This document shows, in pieces, positions 32,297-41,668 of a stretch of 64,000 bases of DNA. Positions within the stretch are counted from its first letter, which is position 1. Each line of letters starts with the position of its first letter. The notes under the pieces are model-generated. The model was not told the origin of the DNA, made no database searches, and was given only the letters and a program-made list of their open reading frames with translations. Made by a program: the position numbers and the translations under genes. This stretch comes from an uncultured Clostridia bacterium (GTDB taxonomy: Bacteria; Bacillota; Clostridia; Oscillospirales; Acutalibacteraceae), in NCBI GenBank assembly GCA_937898625.1, contig CALEJF010000030.1, positions 67,411 to 131,410 on the forward strand, in the 5' to 3' direction.

Positions 32297-34642
32297 TTAA
32301 ATCATTTCATTCTTATACAAATCTGCATAAATCGCATCGAATCCATCAACAGCACCGTCACAAGTCATGTCAGCAGCGATTGCTTGTTCTTTTGTTGGTT
32401 GTGTTGTTGAGTTTGCAATATTTGTCATAGTTGCATAGTCACTATCACTTACGGACACATCACCATTCATATCTCCCATTTGAATAAAGGGGAATTCAAG
32501 AGAATTAGCAGTTGTTTCTGCCATTGAATCTTTATATCCATAAATTGTTACATAGGCATTTGAATCAAAAACATTTGAAAAATCAGCGGTTACAGTTCTT
32601 GGAACAACCATTGATTCAAGGTTTGTGCAACCATAAAAGACATAAGACTTAAATGTTTGGAAGCCCTCCTCTAAAACTATATGTTTCAAATTTACACAGT
32701 TCTGAAAAGCATATCCATAAATAGTTTGTATATTACCGGACACATGAATTTCTTCAAGAGAAGTACAACCATAAAAAGTCTGGTATCCAATGTACGTCGC
32801 GTTTTTATTGATTTTAACATCTTTCAAGGCAGTACAGCCATAAAATGCGTAGTTACCTATCTTTTTAATGGAGTCAGGACATATATAACTTTCGAGTGCT
32901 GTACAGTTATAAAATAGGTTAGAAGAAACTTCGGCTATTGTTGCGTCAGGAAGATATACTATTTCTTTAAGATTTTTACATACTGTAAAAGCACTGCTGT
33001 ATATGTACTGTACATTTGCAGGAACAATGACCTTATTAAGATTGGAACAATTTTCAAAGGCATTAGAAGAAATTGTAGTTACTGTATCAGGAACTTCAAA
33101 AACATCGTATTGGTCTAAAATGTTTTTATAAAGTGTGTTTTTCTTTGCATTATAAAGAATGCCATCTTCGGCACTATAAGTTGTATTTCCCTCAGCAAAA
33201 ACAAAGTTTTCCATAGCTGTGCAACCGGTAAAAATATCATATTTTATGGAAGAAACAGTTGCAGGGAATTTGACTTCCTTTAAGCTTGTGCAGTTTTCAA
33301 ACATTCCTGAATTGATGGTTTTAATTCCTTCACCCATAATAACATCGGTCAATGAGGAACAACCTGTAAAGGCTTCATTTCCGATAGTTTTGACAGAACC
33401 TGGAATAACAACTCTTTCAAGAGCAGTGTTGTGCATAAATGCCCATTCTATTATCTCAGTTGCACCATATTCAATAATGATTTCCTTAAGTTTTGGTGAA
33501 TTGGAAAAAGAACCTTGATTTATGGTTTTTACTGTACCCGGTATTGTAACCCTCTCTAAATTGCCACATTCGTTAAAGGCTCTCACACCAATTTCGGTTA
33601 ATGTTGTTGGGAATGAAACAGTTTTGATATAATCGTTATTTTCAAATGCTCTCATACCGATTGATGTAACTGTATATCCGTCAATCTCTGATGGAATAAG
33701 CAAGTGTTCGGCAGTAGAGCTTGTTCCGATAATTTCAATTGTTTTGTTTGTTTCTGAAATAACAGAATACTGATAACGGACATTAGCGGGAATTGATACG
33801 AAGGGATTACCATTAGCGGTAGCATACGTTTCTGCCCATGACCCTGCACATCCATAAATTGTTGATGTTGAAGGGAAAGCCCCATTATCAAGTATAGTTA
33901 CATCTTGCTCAATAACAACTTTTGATAAATTAGTACAATCTTTAAAAGCATCTTTCTCAACTGCTATGTAGTCACGGATGGTGATTTCTGTCAAGGCAGT
34001 ACAACCCTCAAAAGCACCCGTTTCAATTCTCTGTGTACCAAATCTTAAAGAAACAGAAACCAAATTCTTACAATCGGCAAAAGCATATCCCGGGATTGTT
34101 TTTATTGATTCAGGGATGAGAATGGATACGATACCGGTGTTTCTAAATGCATAATTCCCAATTGACTCAATATCACTTGAAAATGCTACATTGGCAAGTG
34201 ATTCGCAGTTTTCAAAAGCGCCATATCCAATATGGGTTGTGCTGGATGGAATGTCACAATCATACAGATTGATACAATCTTTAAAAGCACAAATATCAAT
34301 AGTTTGCATTGTGTAGGGAAGACTTACTTCTTTCAGGTTTGTACAATCCTCAAAGGATGAAATGCCAATATGTTTTATACCAGCCCTTATTGTTACTTTT
34401 TCAAGGGTTTCGTTGCCATAAAAGGCACTGTCACCGATTTCAACAACGTCATAATCGTCAATGGTACTTGGAACAGTAATAGATACTTCATTACCATTGT
34501 ATCCGGTGATAATAGCATTATTTTCCTCATCCAGTGTATAATTAAATTCGGGTTCAACAGCATACACAGGAATATAGGACAAAGGGAAAATAGAAACAAA
34601 TAACATTACAGCAAGTAAAATTGACAGTATTTTTCTCGTCAT
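32297..34642 (-). CDS. Secreted BspA-like leucine-rich-repeat protein with C-terminal dockerin
   Basis: A 781-residue secreted protein. A signal peptide (MTRKILSILLAVMLFVSIFP...YAVE) is followed by some 20 BspA-type LRR_5 repeats of about 23 residues with the core IxxxAFxxCxxLxxVxIP. The last 60 residues, GDMNGDVSVSDSDYATM and ADMTCDGAVDGFDAIYADL, contain two DxNxDxxxxxxD-like calcium loops and form a type I dockerin. It may therefore bind a cohesin on a surface scaffold rather than float free. The frame is open further upstream, but the ATG at 34642 follows AAAAGGGG and gives the signal peptide. It is monocistronic. Confidence 0.87.
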   Translation of the reverse strand: MTRKILSILLAVMLFVSIFPLSYIPVYAVEPEFNYTLDEENNAIITGYNGNEVSITVPSTIDDYDVVEIGDSAFYGNETLEKVTIRAGIKHIGISSFEDCTNLKEVSLPYTMQTIDICAFKDCINLYDCDIPSSTTHIGYGAFENCESLANVAFSSDIESIGNYAFRNTGIVSILIPESIKTIPGYAFADCKNLVSVSLRFGTQRIETGAFEGCTALTEITIRDYIAVEKDAFKDCTNLSKVVIEQDVTILDNGAFPSTSTIYGCAGSWAETYATANGNPFVSIPANVRYQYSVISETNKTIEIIGTSSTAEHLLIPSEIDGYTVTSIGMRAFENNDYIKTVSFPTTLTEIGVRAFNECGNLERVTIPGTVKTINQGSFSNSPKLKEIIIEYGATEIIEWAFMHNTALERVVIPGSVKTIGNEAFTGCSSLTDVIMGEGIKTINSGMFENCTSLKEVKFPATVSSIKYDIFTGCTAMENFVFAEGNTTYSAEDGILYNAKKNTLYKNILDQYDVFEVPDTVTTISSNAFENCSNLNKVIVPANVQYIYSSAFTVCKNLKEIVYLPDATIAEVSSNLFYNCTALESYICPDSIKKIGNYAFYGCTALKDVKINKNATYIGYQTFYGCTSLEEIHVSGNIQTIYGYAFQNCVNLKHIVLEEGFQTFKSYVFYGCTNLESMVVPRTVTADFSNVFDSNAYVTIYGYKDSMAETTANSLEFPFIQMGDMNGDVSVSDSDYATMTNIANSTTQPTKEQAIAADMTCDGAVDGFDAIYADLYKNEMI

Positions 34643-34667
34643 ATACAATACCCCTTTTATTATTATA

Positions 34668-34696
34668 ATTATATTATAATGACAAAAAATTAACAA
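34668..34696 (-). promoter_or_regulatory. Promoter of the BspA-dockerin gene
   Basis: On the minus strand TTGTTA (34691-34696), 17 bases and TATAAT (34668-34673), about 25 bases before the start codon. Confidence 0.7.
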
Positions 34697-34774
34697 ATCA
34701 ATGAGCCTTTTTGACAAAATAAAATCAAAAGGTTTGTGCAGTTTTATATTATGGTTTGTAACTTGCATTTTTTA

Positions 34775-34803
34775 TTGACATTCAACACATATAATTGTAT
34801 AAT
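34775..34803 (+). promoter_or_regulatory. Consensus promoter of alaS
   Basis: TTGACA (34775-34780), 17 bases and TATAAT (34798-34803). The leader would be only about 30 bases, so there is no room for a T-box. Confidence 0.88.
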
Positions 34804-34839
34804 TTAAAGGATAATTTTTATATAATAGGAGTAGTCTGT

Positions 34840-37473
34840 ATGAAATGGACAGGTCTTAATGAATTAAGAGAAAAATACCTTGCATTCTTTGAAAGCAAAG
34901 ACCATTTGCGTCTTCCCAGTTTTTCACTTGTACCACAAGGGGATAAGAGCATTTTGCTTATCAATGCGGGTATGACACCAATGAAAAAATACTTTACAGG
35001 TGAGGTAACACCTCCTAAAAAACGTGTTACAACTTGTCAAAAATGTATCCGTACACCTGATATTGAGAATGTTGGTAAAACAGCTCGTCACGGAACATAT
35101 TTCGAGATGCTGGGTAACTTCTCATTCGGCGATTATTTCAAACACGAAGCAACTGCATGGGCTTGGGAATTCTTCACAAAGGTTCTTGAAATTCCTGAAG
35201 AATTGCTTTATGTCAGCGTTTACCTTGAAGATGATGAGGCTTATGACATCTGGACTAAAGAGGTAGGTGTTGACCCATCACACATGGTTCGTTTCGGTAA
35301 AGAAGATAATTTCTGGGAACATGGTGCAGGTCCTTGCGGTCCTTGTTCAGAAATCTACTTTGACCGTGGACCTGATAAAGGCTGTGGCAGTCCTGACTGT
35401 AAAGTTGGTTGCGAATGTGACCGCTTTATCGAAGTTTGGAACCTTGTTTTCACACAGTTTGAAAATGACGGTAACAACAACTATACTCGTCTTGCAAATC
35501 CTAATATTGACACAGGTATGGGTCTTGAGCGTCTTGCTACAATTATGCAGGATGTTGATAATCTTTTCGAGGTTGACACAGTTCAGAATATTATGAAGCA
35601 CATCATTGATATTTCAGGTATTGAATATCATAAGGATGCTAAAAAAGATATTTCACTCCGTGTTATTACTGACCATATCCGCAGTACAACATTTATGGTG
35701 GGTGACGGTGTTCTTCCGTCAAACTCAGGACGCGGTTATGTTTTAAGAAGATTACTTCGTCGTGCAGCTCGTCACGGAAGACTTATTGGTATTGACAGAC
35801 CATTCCTTAGTGAGGTTTGTGACACAGTAATCAAGGAAAATGCGACTGCATATCCAAACCTTGTTGAAAAGCAGGATTACATCAAGAAAGTTATTGCTAT
35901 GGAAGAAGAAAGTTTTTATAAGACTATTGATAGTGGTCTTGGTTTGCTTAACGAAATGATGGCAAACTCAAAGGATGGAGTTCTTTCAGGTGAAGACGCT
36001 TTCAAACTTCAGGATACATTTGGTTTCCCAATTGATTTGACAAAAGAAATCGTTGCAGAAAACAATATGACTGTTGACGAAGATAAGTTCAGAGCATTGG
36101 TTGAAGAAGCAAGAATGAAGGCGAAATCAGTTAAACGTGACGGTGCTGAAACTGACTGGAGAAACACAGGCGTTTCATTTAAAGATATAGCAAAAACAGA
36201 ATTCACAGGTTACGAAGAAAACAACACAAATGCAACTGTTGTTGCTCTCGTTGCTGATGGCGAAAGAGCAGATTTTGTAGAAGCAGGAGATGCAATTCTT
36301 GTTCTTGATAAAACATCTTTCTATGCAGAAAGTGGTGGACAAGCAGGGGATAAGGGTGTAATCACAATTGGTGAAAGCACATTTGAGGTTGCTAACACAA
36401 CAAAGGATGCTGACGGTGTTGTTCTTCACCACGGTACACTCATAGGCGATGCAATCAAAGTTGGCGACAATGCAACAACTGTATATGATGAAGAAAACAG
36501 AAAAGCAACAATGAGAAACCACACATCTGCACACCTTCTTCAGGCTGCACTTCGTGAAGTTTTGGGTACTCATGTTGAACAGGCAGGTCAACTTGTGGAT
36601 GCTAATGAAGTTCGTTTTGACTTCACTCATTTCACAGGTATGACAGGTGAAGAACTTAAAAAGGTTGAAGACCTTGTAAACGAAGAAATCCTTAATGCAA
36701 CAGAAATGATGATTAAGGAAATGCCTATTGACGAAGCAAAAGCAATGGGTGCTATGGCTCTCTTCGGTGAAAAATACGGTGATGTTGTCCGTGTAGTTAA
36801 AGCAGGTGATTTCTCAACTGAACTCTGTGGTGGTACTCATGTTGACAATACAGGCAAAATCGGTCTTTTCAAGATTGTTTCTGAATCTTCAGTTGCAGCA
36901 GGTGTTCGCAGAATTCAGGCAGTAACAGGTAAAAATGTTCTTAAATATATTGATGAAAAGAATAATCTTCTCTACGCAACAGCCGACGCTTTCAAAGTAG
37001 GTAATGTATCTGCACTTCCTACAAAAGCAGTTGCAGTAGCAAATGACCTTAAAGCAAAGGATAAGGAAATAGCAAGTCTTAAAGCAGAAATCAACTCATT
37101 CAAAACTGCAGGAATTATGGCAGGTGCAGTAGATGTAAACGGTGTTCAGCTTGTTGTTTACTATGCAGGTGAACTCGATGCTAACGGACTTCGTTCCATG
37201 GCTGAAACAGCAAGGGATTCTGCACCTAATACAGTTGCAGTGATTTCTGGTTCAAACCAGGAAAAAGGCACTTGTTCATTTGCTTGTGCTTGCGGTAAAG
37301 ATGCAATTAGCCGTGGTGCTCACGCAGGTAATATTGTTCGTGAGGTTGCTAAAGTTGCAGGCGGTAGCGGTGGCGGTAAACCCGATATGGCTATGGCTGG
37401 TGGTAAGGAAATCGCAAAGATTGACGATGCTTTGATGTCAGCAAAGGAAATTGTTGCATCAATGCTTAAATGA
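34840..37473 (+). CDS. alaS: Alanine-tRNA ligase
   Basis: An 877-residue class II synthetase that charges tRNA-Ala. The catalytic domain opens with GLNELREKYLAFFESKDH and contains FEMLGNFSFGDYFK. The editing domain shows HTSAHLLQAAL and CGGTHVDNTG, which hold the zinc-type ligands. The C-terminal glycine-rich end GGSGGGKPDMAMAGG is typical. The ATG at 34840 follows TAGGAGT. The HIT gene starts 12 bases after the stop. Confidence 0.97.
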   Translation: MKWTGLNELREKYLAFFESKDHLRLPSFSLVPQGDKSILLINAGMTPMKKYFTGEVTPPKKRVTTCQKCIRTPDIENVGKTARHGTYFEMLGNFSFGDYFKHEATAWAWEFFTKVLEIPEELLYVSVYLEDDEAYDIWTKEVGVDPSHMVRFGKEDNFWEHGAGPCGPCSEIYFDRGPDKGCGSPDCKVGCECDRFIEVWNLVFTQFENDGNNNYTRLANPNIDTGMGLERLATIMQDVDNLFEVDTVQNIMKHIIDISGIEYHKDAKKDISLRVITDHIRSTTFMVGDGVLPSNSGRGYVLRRLLRRAARHGRLIGIDRPFLSEVCDTVIKENATAYPNLVEKQDYIKKVIAMEEESFYKTIDSGLGLLNEMMANSKDGVLSGEDAFKLQDTFGFPIDLTKEIVAENNMTVDEDKFRALVEEARMKAKSVKRDGAETDWRNTGVSFKDIAKTEFTGYEENNTNATVVALVADGERADFVEAGDAILVLDKTSFYAESGGQAGDKGVITIGESTFEVANTTKDADGVVLHHGTLIGDAIKVGDNATTVYDEENRKATMRNHTSAHLLQAALREVLGTHVEQAGQLVDANEVRFDFTHFTGMTGEELKKVEDLVNEEILNATEMMIKEMPIDEAKAMGAMALFGEKYGDVVRVVKAGDFSTELCGGTHVDNTGKIGLFKIVSESSVAAGVRRIQAVTGKNVLKYIDEKNNLLYATADAFKVGNVSALPTKAVAVANDLKAKDKEIASLKAEINSFKTAGIMAGAVDVNGVQLVVYYAGELDANGLRSMAETARDSAPNTVAVISGSNQEKGTCSFACACGKDAISRGAHAGNIVREVAKVAGGSGGGKPDMAMAGGKEIAKIDDALMSAKEIVASMLK

Positions 37474-37485
37474 TGAGGTGTAATT

Positions 37486-37824
37486 ATGGATTGTCTTTTT
37501 TGTAAAATAGCAAATGGTGAAATTCCATCAAACAAGGTTTATGAGGATGAAAAAATCCTTGCATTCCGTGATATTGCTCCTCAGGCAGAAACTCATGTGC
37601 TTGTAATTCCAAAAGACCATGTTGCAAGTTGTGCAAATGATATTACAATGGAAAACTGCGAAATCGTTGGATACATTTTTGCAAAAATTCCTGAAATTGC
37701 AAAATTAGCAGGTGTGGAAAGCTACAGAGTAATCAACAACTGTGGTGAAAAAGCAGGACAAACTGTTATGCATATTCATTTCCACATTTTAAGCGGAGAT
37801 AATTTATCCGAAAGGTTAGTATAA
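37486..37824 (+). CDS. HIT family nucleotide hydrolase (HinT-like)
   Basis: A 112-residue protein with the histidine-triad motif VMHIHFHIL near the C-terminus and N-terminal CLFCKIANGEIPS, which also provides possible zinc cysteines. HinT proteins hydrolyse adenosine phosphoramidates and aminoacyl-adenylates, which fits its place directly behind alaS. Start ATG follows GATGAGGTG. Confidence 0.95.
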   Translation: MDCLFCKIANGEIPSNKVYEDEKILAFRDIAPQAETHVLVIPKDHVASCANDITMENCEIVGYIFAKIPEIAKLAGVESYRVINNCGEKAGQTVMHIHFHILSGDNLSERLV

Positions 37825-37837
37825 AGGAGTGTTCAAG

Positions 37838-39928
37838 TTGAAAAGACCTTTTGCGGTAATTGGCTTTTCAATGCTCATAAGCTCGCTCTTTATAATAAAA
37901 TTAAGTTTTAAAATGGCTGTTGTCCTTGTTATCGGGGCAATAGCCATTTTTTGCTTCTTGTTACCATTTAAGAAGTTGAGAAAACAGAAAACTGTATTTT
38001 TCAGCATTATTGCTGTTGCTGTTTACACCATTTCATTTTTGTTTGCTCAAACAGGTTACTATGATGCCAGAGAAGAAATGCAAAATAACAAAGAAGTTAC
38101 GGGTACAATCTGTCAAACACCCACAATATCGGACTATTCCTTTACATATATAATTAAATGTGACGATGAAGATTACAAAATGAGGCTTGTAACAAAAGAC
38201 GACAAATTTCTCACGGAAGGAGATAGAGTAAGAGTTCGTTATAATGCAACAAAGGATAACCTTAACGAGGATTTTTTTGAGTATTCCCTATCATCAAAAG
38301 TGTATTTTACTGTCTTTGAAAACGAGGAATCAACTATTGAGCAAATAAAAGGAGAAAGTTGGTATTACAAAAATATAGGCAGGATAAAAAACTGTTTTTC
38401 ATCCGTGGTGGACGAATATCTGCCCACAGGTGCGGGTGCTATAGCAAAAGCCATGACCATTGGTGACAGGTCACGATTGAGTGATAAAACAGTTGATTAT
38501 TTCAACTATTCAGGCACATCCCATTTATTAGTAATTTCAGGACTTCATATTACAATGTGGTCGTTAGGAATATTAAAAACCCTTGAAAGATTTATAAAGT
38601 CCAAAAAGGCACTAGTGGCACTAACTCTTTTCACATTATTTGGTTATTCAGCAATAACGGGATTTGGTGTGTCAGTTATCCGTGCAGGTCTGCTTGTGGG
38701 AATGGTGATAGTAAGCAAACTCTTTGACAGAGATGCAGACAGTCTGAATTCCATCGGGTTAGCATTAGTGGTCCTTTTGGTAAGCAACCCTTTTTCAGTA
38801 TATTCCACTTCTCTGTGGTTGACGGTGCTTTCAACGGTTGGAATTTTAGTCCTCTCCCATCCTATAATTCGTTTAATTGAGGATTTTTGTAATAAAAAAC
38901 ATATTCCCGTAAATGGTTTTACAAAATTCCTTATTAATTCCGTTTCAATCAGTTTATCAACATCAATTTGCACCTTGCCGGTATTTATTGTTAAACTGAA
39001 AATGGTGTCCGTTGGCTCAATTTTTGCTAATTTAATAATGGTGGATTTAGCATTGTTGCTGATGGTGTTGACGGTGTTTGGGGTAGCATTACACTTGTTA
39101 AGTGTTAATTTCTTTGCCAGACCAATATTTATAATTGTAGGACTGTTGGCAGAATTCCTGACTCTAGTTACAGAAAAAATTGGTATGGCAGAATGGTCAA
39201 CAATTTCAGTTTCACATAGGTATTTTGAGTATTTCCTTGTCACCTTGGTATTTTGTGTAATTCTTGCCAGCACCTTAAGGAAATATAACAAGAATATAGT
39301 TAAACATATTGCAGTCATTCTTTCCGTGGTGTTTATTTTAATCACTTGCTACACAAGGATTTACGATTACAATAACCCCTGCGTAGAGATTGTTTTTACT
39401 GAAAAGAAGCCTGTGATTGTTGTGAAATCAGGGGATGCCGGCTTTCTTGTGGGCACACATAAAAAGCAATATCTTACTCATATAAAAACGATGCTTAATG
39501 CTCACAACAAAAAATCTCTTGATGGAATTGTTGTTACGGAAGATGCGAATGAAACTATATCCCACCTTATTGCAACCTATGATAGTTTTGGCGTTGCACA
39601 AACATATTTTTGTGAAAATGCACCCAAAATATTTGAATCTCACTCAAAGGGAAATGAAAAGGAGATAATCATAGGCGAAAAAGTTAAAGTGGATTTGCAT
39701 AACCCTGAAGAAGAGTTGATAATAAGCAGTAAAAATAAAAACATAATCTTTATTAACTGTGATAAAGAAAATGACTTTAAAAATCTTGAAGATTATGATA
39801 TAATTATTTTATATAGCGAAAAATCTCTGGAATGTGCTAATATGTTGAAAAGAATTCAACCAAATTTGGAGACGAAAATAGTGGTTTCCCAATTTGATGA
39901 GCAAGAAATGACCATTTATTTTGAATAA
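37838..39928 (+). CDS. comEC: ComEC/Rec2-like DNA-uptake channel with degenerate C-terminal domain
   Basis: A 696-residue membrane protein. N-terminal helices are followed by an extracellular DUF4131-like part and the competence domain with SHLLVISGLHITMW and about eight helices. ComEC normally ends in a metallo-beta-lactamase-like domain with an HxHxDH motif; here the C-terminal about 180 residues keep a beta-rich pattern but have GIVVTEDANETISHL where that motif would be, so the nuclease site appears lost. The start is judged to be TTG at 37838, eight bases after AAGGAG; the in-frame GTG at 37829 overlaps the ribosome site. The order comEC-holA is common in Gram-positives. Confidence 0.85.
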   Translation: MKRPFAVIGFSMLISSLFIIKLSFKMAVVLVIGAIAIFCFLLPFKKLRKQKTVFFSIIAVAVYTISFLFAQTGYYDAREEMQNNKEVTGTICQTPTISDYSFTYIIKCDDEDYKMRLVTKDDKFLTEGDRVRVRYNATKDNLNEDFFEYSLSSKVYFTVFENEESTIEQIKGESWYYKNIGRIKNCFSSVVDEYLPTGAGAIAKAMTIGDRSRLSDKTVDYFNYSGTSHLLVISGLHITMWSLGILKTLERFIKSKKALVALTLFTLFGYSAITGFGVSVIRAGLLVGMVIVSKLFDRDADSLNSIGLALVVLLVSNPFSVYSTSLWLTVLSTVGILVLSHPIIRLIEDFCNKKHIPVNGFTKFLINSVSISLSTSICTLPVFIVKLKMVSVGSIFANLIMVDLALLLMVLTVFGVALHLLSVNFFARPIFIIVGLLAEFLTLVTEKIGMAEWSTISVSHRYFEYFLVTLVFCVILASTLRKYNKNIVKHIAVILSVVFILITCYTRIYDYNNPCVEIVFTEKKPVIVVKSGDAGFLVGTHKKQYLTHIKTMLNAHNKKSLDGIVVTEDANETISHLIATYDSFGVAQTYFCENAPKIFESHSKGNEKEIIIGEKVKVDLHNPEEELIISSKNKNIIFINCDKENDFKNLEDYDIIILYSEKSLECANMLKRIQPNLETKIVVSQFDEQEMTIYFE

Positions 39929-39940
39929 CGGGTGAAAGTT

Positions 39941-40981
39941 ATGGCATTGATTTATGAATCTGACCTGAAAAAACAGATAAGAGAAAAGAATATGTCTAAT
40001 TGCTACTTGTTTTATGGCAACGAGGATTATTTAAAGCAATTTTATGCTGAAAAAATTTGCAAAACTTTTGTGACAGAAGGTAGCGAAACCTTTAGTCTTC
40101 GCAAGTACGACGGTAAAGAAAACACTCTCGATGATGTTCTTGAGGGTGCGGGGTCTTTGCCTTTTATGAGTGAATATTGTGTTGTTATTGCTCGTGACTT
40201 TCCCCTTGATGCATTGGCAAGTGACGAAAAAGATAAACTTATTTCGTTTTTGGAAAATCAACCTGACACATCCATTACAGTTTTTTGGATGGACAGTATT
40301 GAAGTTCAACCTAAAAATTCAAAATGGGACTGGGTCGTTTCTAATTTCACTAAATGTGCAACAGCGGTTAATTTTGAAAAACCCGAGGGAAGAAATCTTC
40401 TTAAACTCTTATGTGCCTACGCGTCAAAGCAAGGTTGTGTTATGAATGAAAATACGGCATCATACCTTGTTGAGGTTTCAGGGGATAGTCTTAATGTTTT
40501 ATTCAATGAAATCCAAAAAGCAGTAAACTTTGCAGGACAGGGGAATGAGATTACCCGTGAATGTATTGACAGTGTTGCTGTCCGTTCTCTTGAAGCCAAG
40601 ATTTTTGATTTGTCAAAACTCATTTTAAACGGCAATCCGCAAGGTGCTTTGGAATTATTGCATATTCTTATGATGCAAAAGACAGAGGCTCTCGACATTT
40701 TAGGTGTTATTTTGACATCTTTTGTTGACGTTTATAGGGTAAAAACCGCTGTATCCGGTGGAGAAAACAGTATGTATCCCGCAAAGGTTTTTAACTATAA
40801 AAATAAAGAATTTCGCTTGCGAAATGCAGAGCGATTTGCAAAAAAACTTTCTGTTGAACAAATCAGGGAATGTTTTGACTGCTTTGCAGAAAGCGACCTT
40901 GCCCTTAAAAGCACGGCACAGAATCCCGAAATGGTATTGGAAAGACTTATTGTTAAGATTTCCCTTATTTTAGCAAGGTGA
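39941..40981 (+). CDS. holA: DNA polymerase III subunit delta
   Basis: A 346-residue clamp-loader subunit that opens the sliding clamp. The N-terminal NCYLFYGNEDYLKQFYAEKI and later GAGSLPFMSEYCVVIARDFP are typical of Gram-positive HolA, and the C-terminal helical domain ends in LKSTAQNPEMVLERLIVKIS. The ATG at 39941 follows GGGTGAAAG. It is followed four bases later by the RNase M5 gene. Confidence 0.92.
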   Translation: MALIYESDLKKQIREKNMSNCYLFYGNEDYLKQFYAEKICKTFVTEGSETFSLRKYDGKENTLDDVLEGAGSLPFMSEYCVVIARDFPLDALASDEKDKLISFLENQPDTSITVFWMDSIEVQPKNSKWDWVVSNFTKCATAVNFEKPEGRNLLKLLCAYASKQGCVMNENTASYLVEVSGDSLNVLFNEIQKAVNFAGQGNEITRECIDSVAVRSLEAKIFDLSKLILNGNPQGALELLHILMMQKTEALDILGVILTSFVDVYRVKTAVSGGENSMYPAKVFNYKNKEFRLRNAERFAKKLSVEQIRECFDCFAESDLALKSTAQNPEMVLERLIVKISLILAR

Positions 40982-40985
40982 TTTT

Positions 40986-41579
40986 ATGATTAAAATTAAA
41001 GAAGCAGTAGTTGTTGAGGGGAAATACGATAAAATCAAACTGTCAGGAATTATTGACACAGTAATTATTGAAACTGATGGTTTCGGAATATTCAAAGATA
41101 AAGAAAAACAGAAATTAATTCGCTTTTTAGCCGAAAAAAGAGGCATTATAATAATGACGGATTCCGATTCCGCAGGGTTTAAAATCCGTTCATTTATACA
41201 GAATATAACAAAATGTGAAAATGTGAAAAATGTGTTCATCCCTGACATTTATGGAAAAGAAAAACGCAAAACAGAATTTTCAAAAGAGGGTAAATTGGGC
41301 GTTGAGGGTATAGAACCCAAGATTATTCTCAATGCACTTGAAAAAGCAGGGGTGCTTTGTAGTGAAAACAGTAAAAATGAGGGCAGAGAGATAACTCATA
41401 CTGATTTTTTTGAGGACGGAATAAGTGGCGGCGAAAACAGTAGCAAAACCCGTAAAGCCCTGGCGAAAGAGTTGGAATTGCCCGAGCATATCAGCTCGTC
41501 TGCTCTTTTAAAAATCATAAATTCATATATGACTTATGAGGAATACAAGGAAGTTGTAAAAAATATTACTATTTTGTAA
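40986..41579 (+). CDS. rnmV: Ribonuclease M5-like Toprim protein
   Basis: A 197-residue protein with an N-terminal Toprim domain: VVVEGKYDKIKL holds the catalytic glutamate and MTDSDSAGFKIR the DxD pair. The C-terminal part with GVEGIEPKII is the DUF4093 region of RNase M5, which matures 5S rRNA in Firmicutes. Start ATG follows AGGTGA, four bases after holA. Confidence 0.9.
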   Translation: MIKIKEAVVVEGKYDKIKLSGIIDTVIIETDGFGIFKDKEKQKLIRFLAEKRGIIIMTDSDSAGFKIRSFIQNITKCENVKNVFIPDIYGKEKRKTEFSKEGKLGVEGIEPKIILNALEKAGVLCSENSKNEGREITHTDFFEDGISGGENSSKTRKALAKELELPEHISSSALLKIINSYMTYEEYKEVVKNITIL

Positions 41580-41596
41580 AAATTAAAAAAATTCTA

Positions 41597-41625
41597 TTTC
41601 CAAAATAAGGTAAATATGATATAAT
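41597..41625 (+). promoter_or_regulatory. Promoter for the acyl-CoA ligase operon
   Basis: TTTCCA (41597-41602), 17 bases and TATAAT (41620-41625), about 45 bases before the start codon. Confidence 0.6.
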
Positions 41626-41668
41626 ACTTAATCTGTACACGAATTTAACGAAGAAGAGGTATATATAG

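Noticed and set aside
34804..34839. Possible T-box before alaS
   Set aside because: Only about 30 bases separate the transcription start from the ribosome site, far too short for a T-box.
38644..39345. 233-codon minus-strand ORF inside comEC
   Set aside because: Antisense to the membrane segments of ComEC; composition is that of a reverse-complemented membrane gene.
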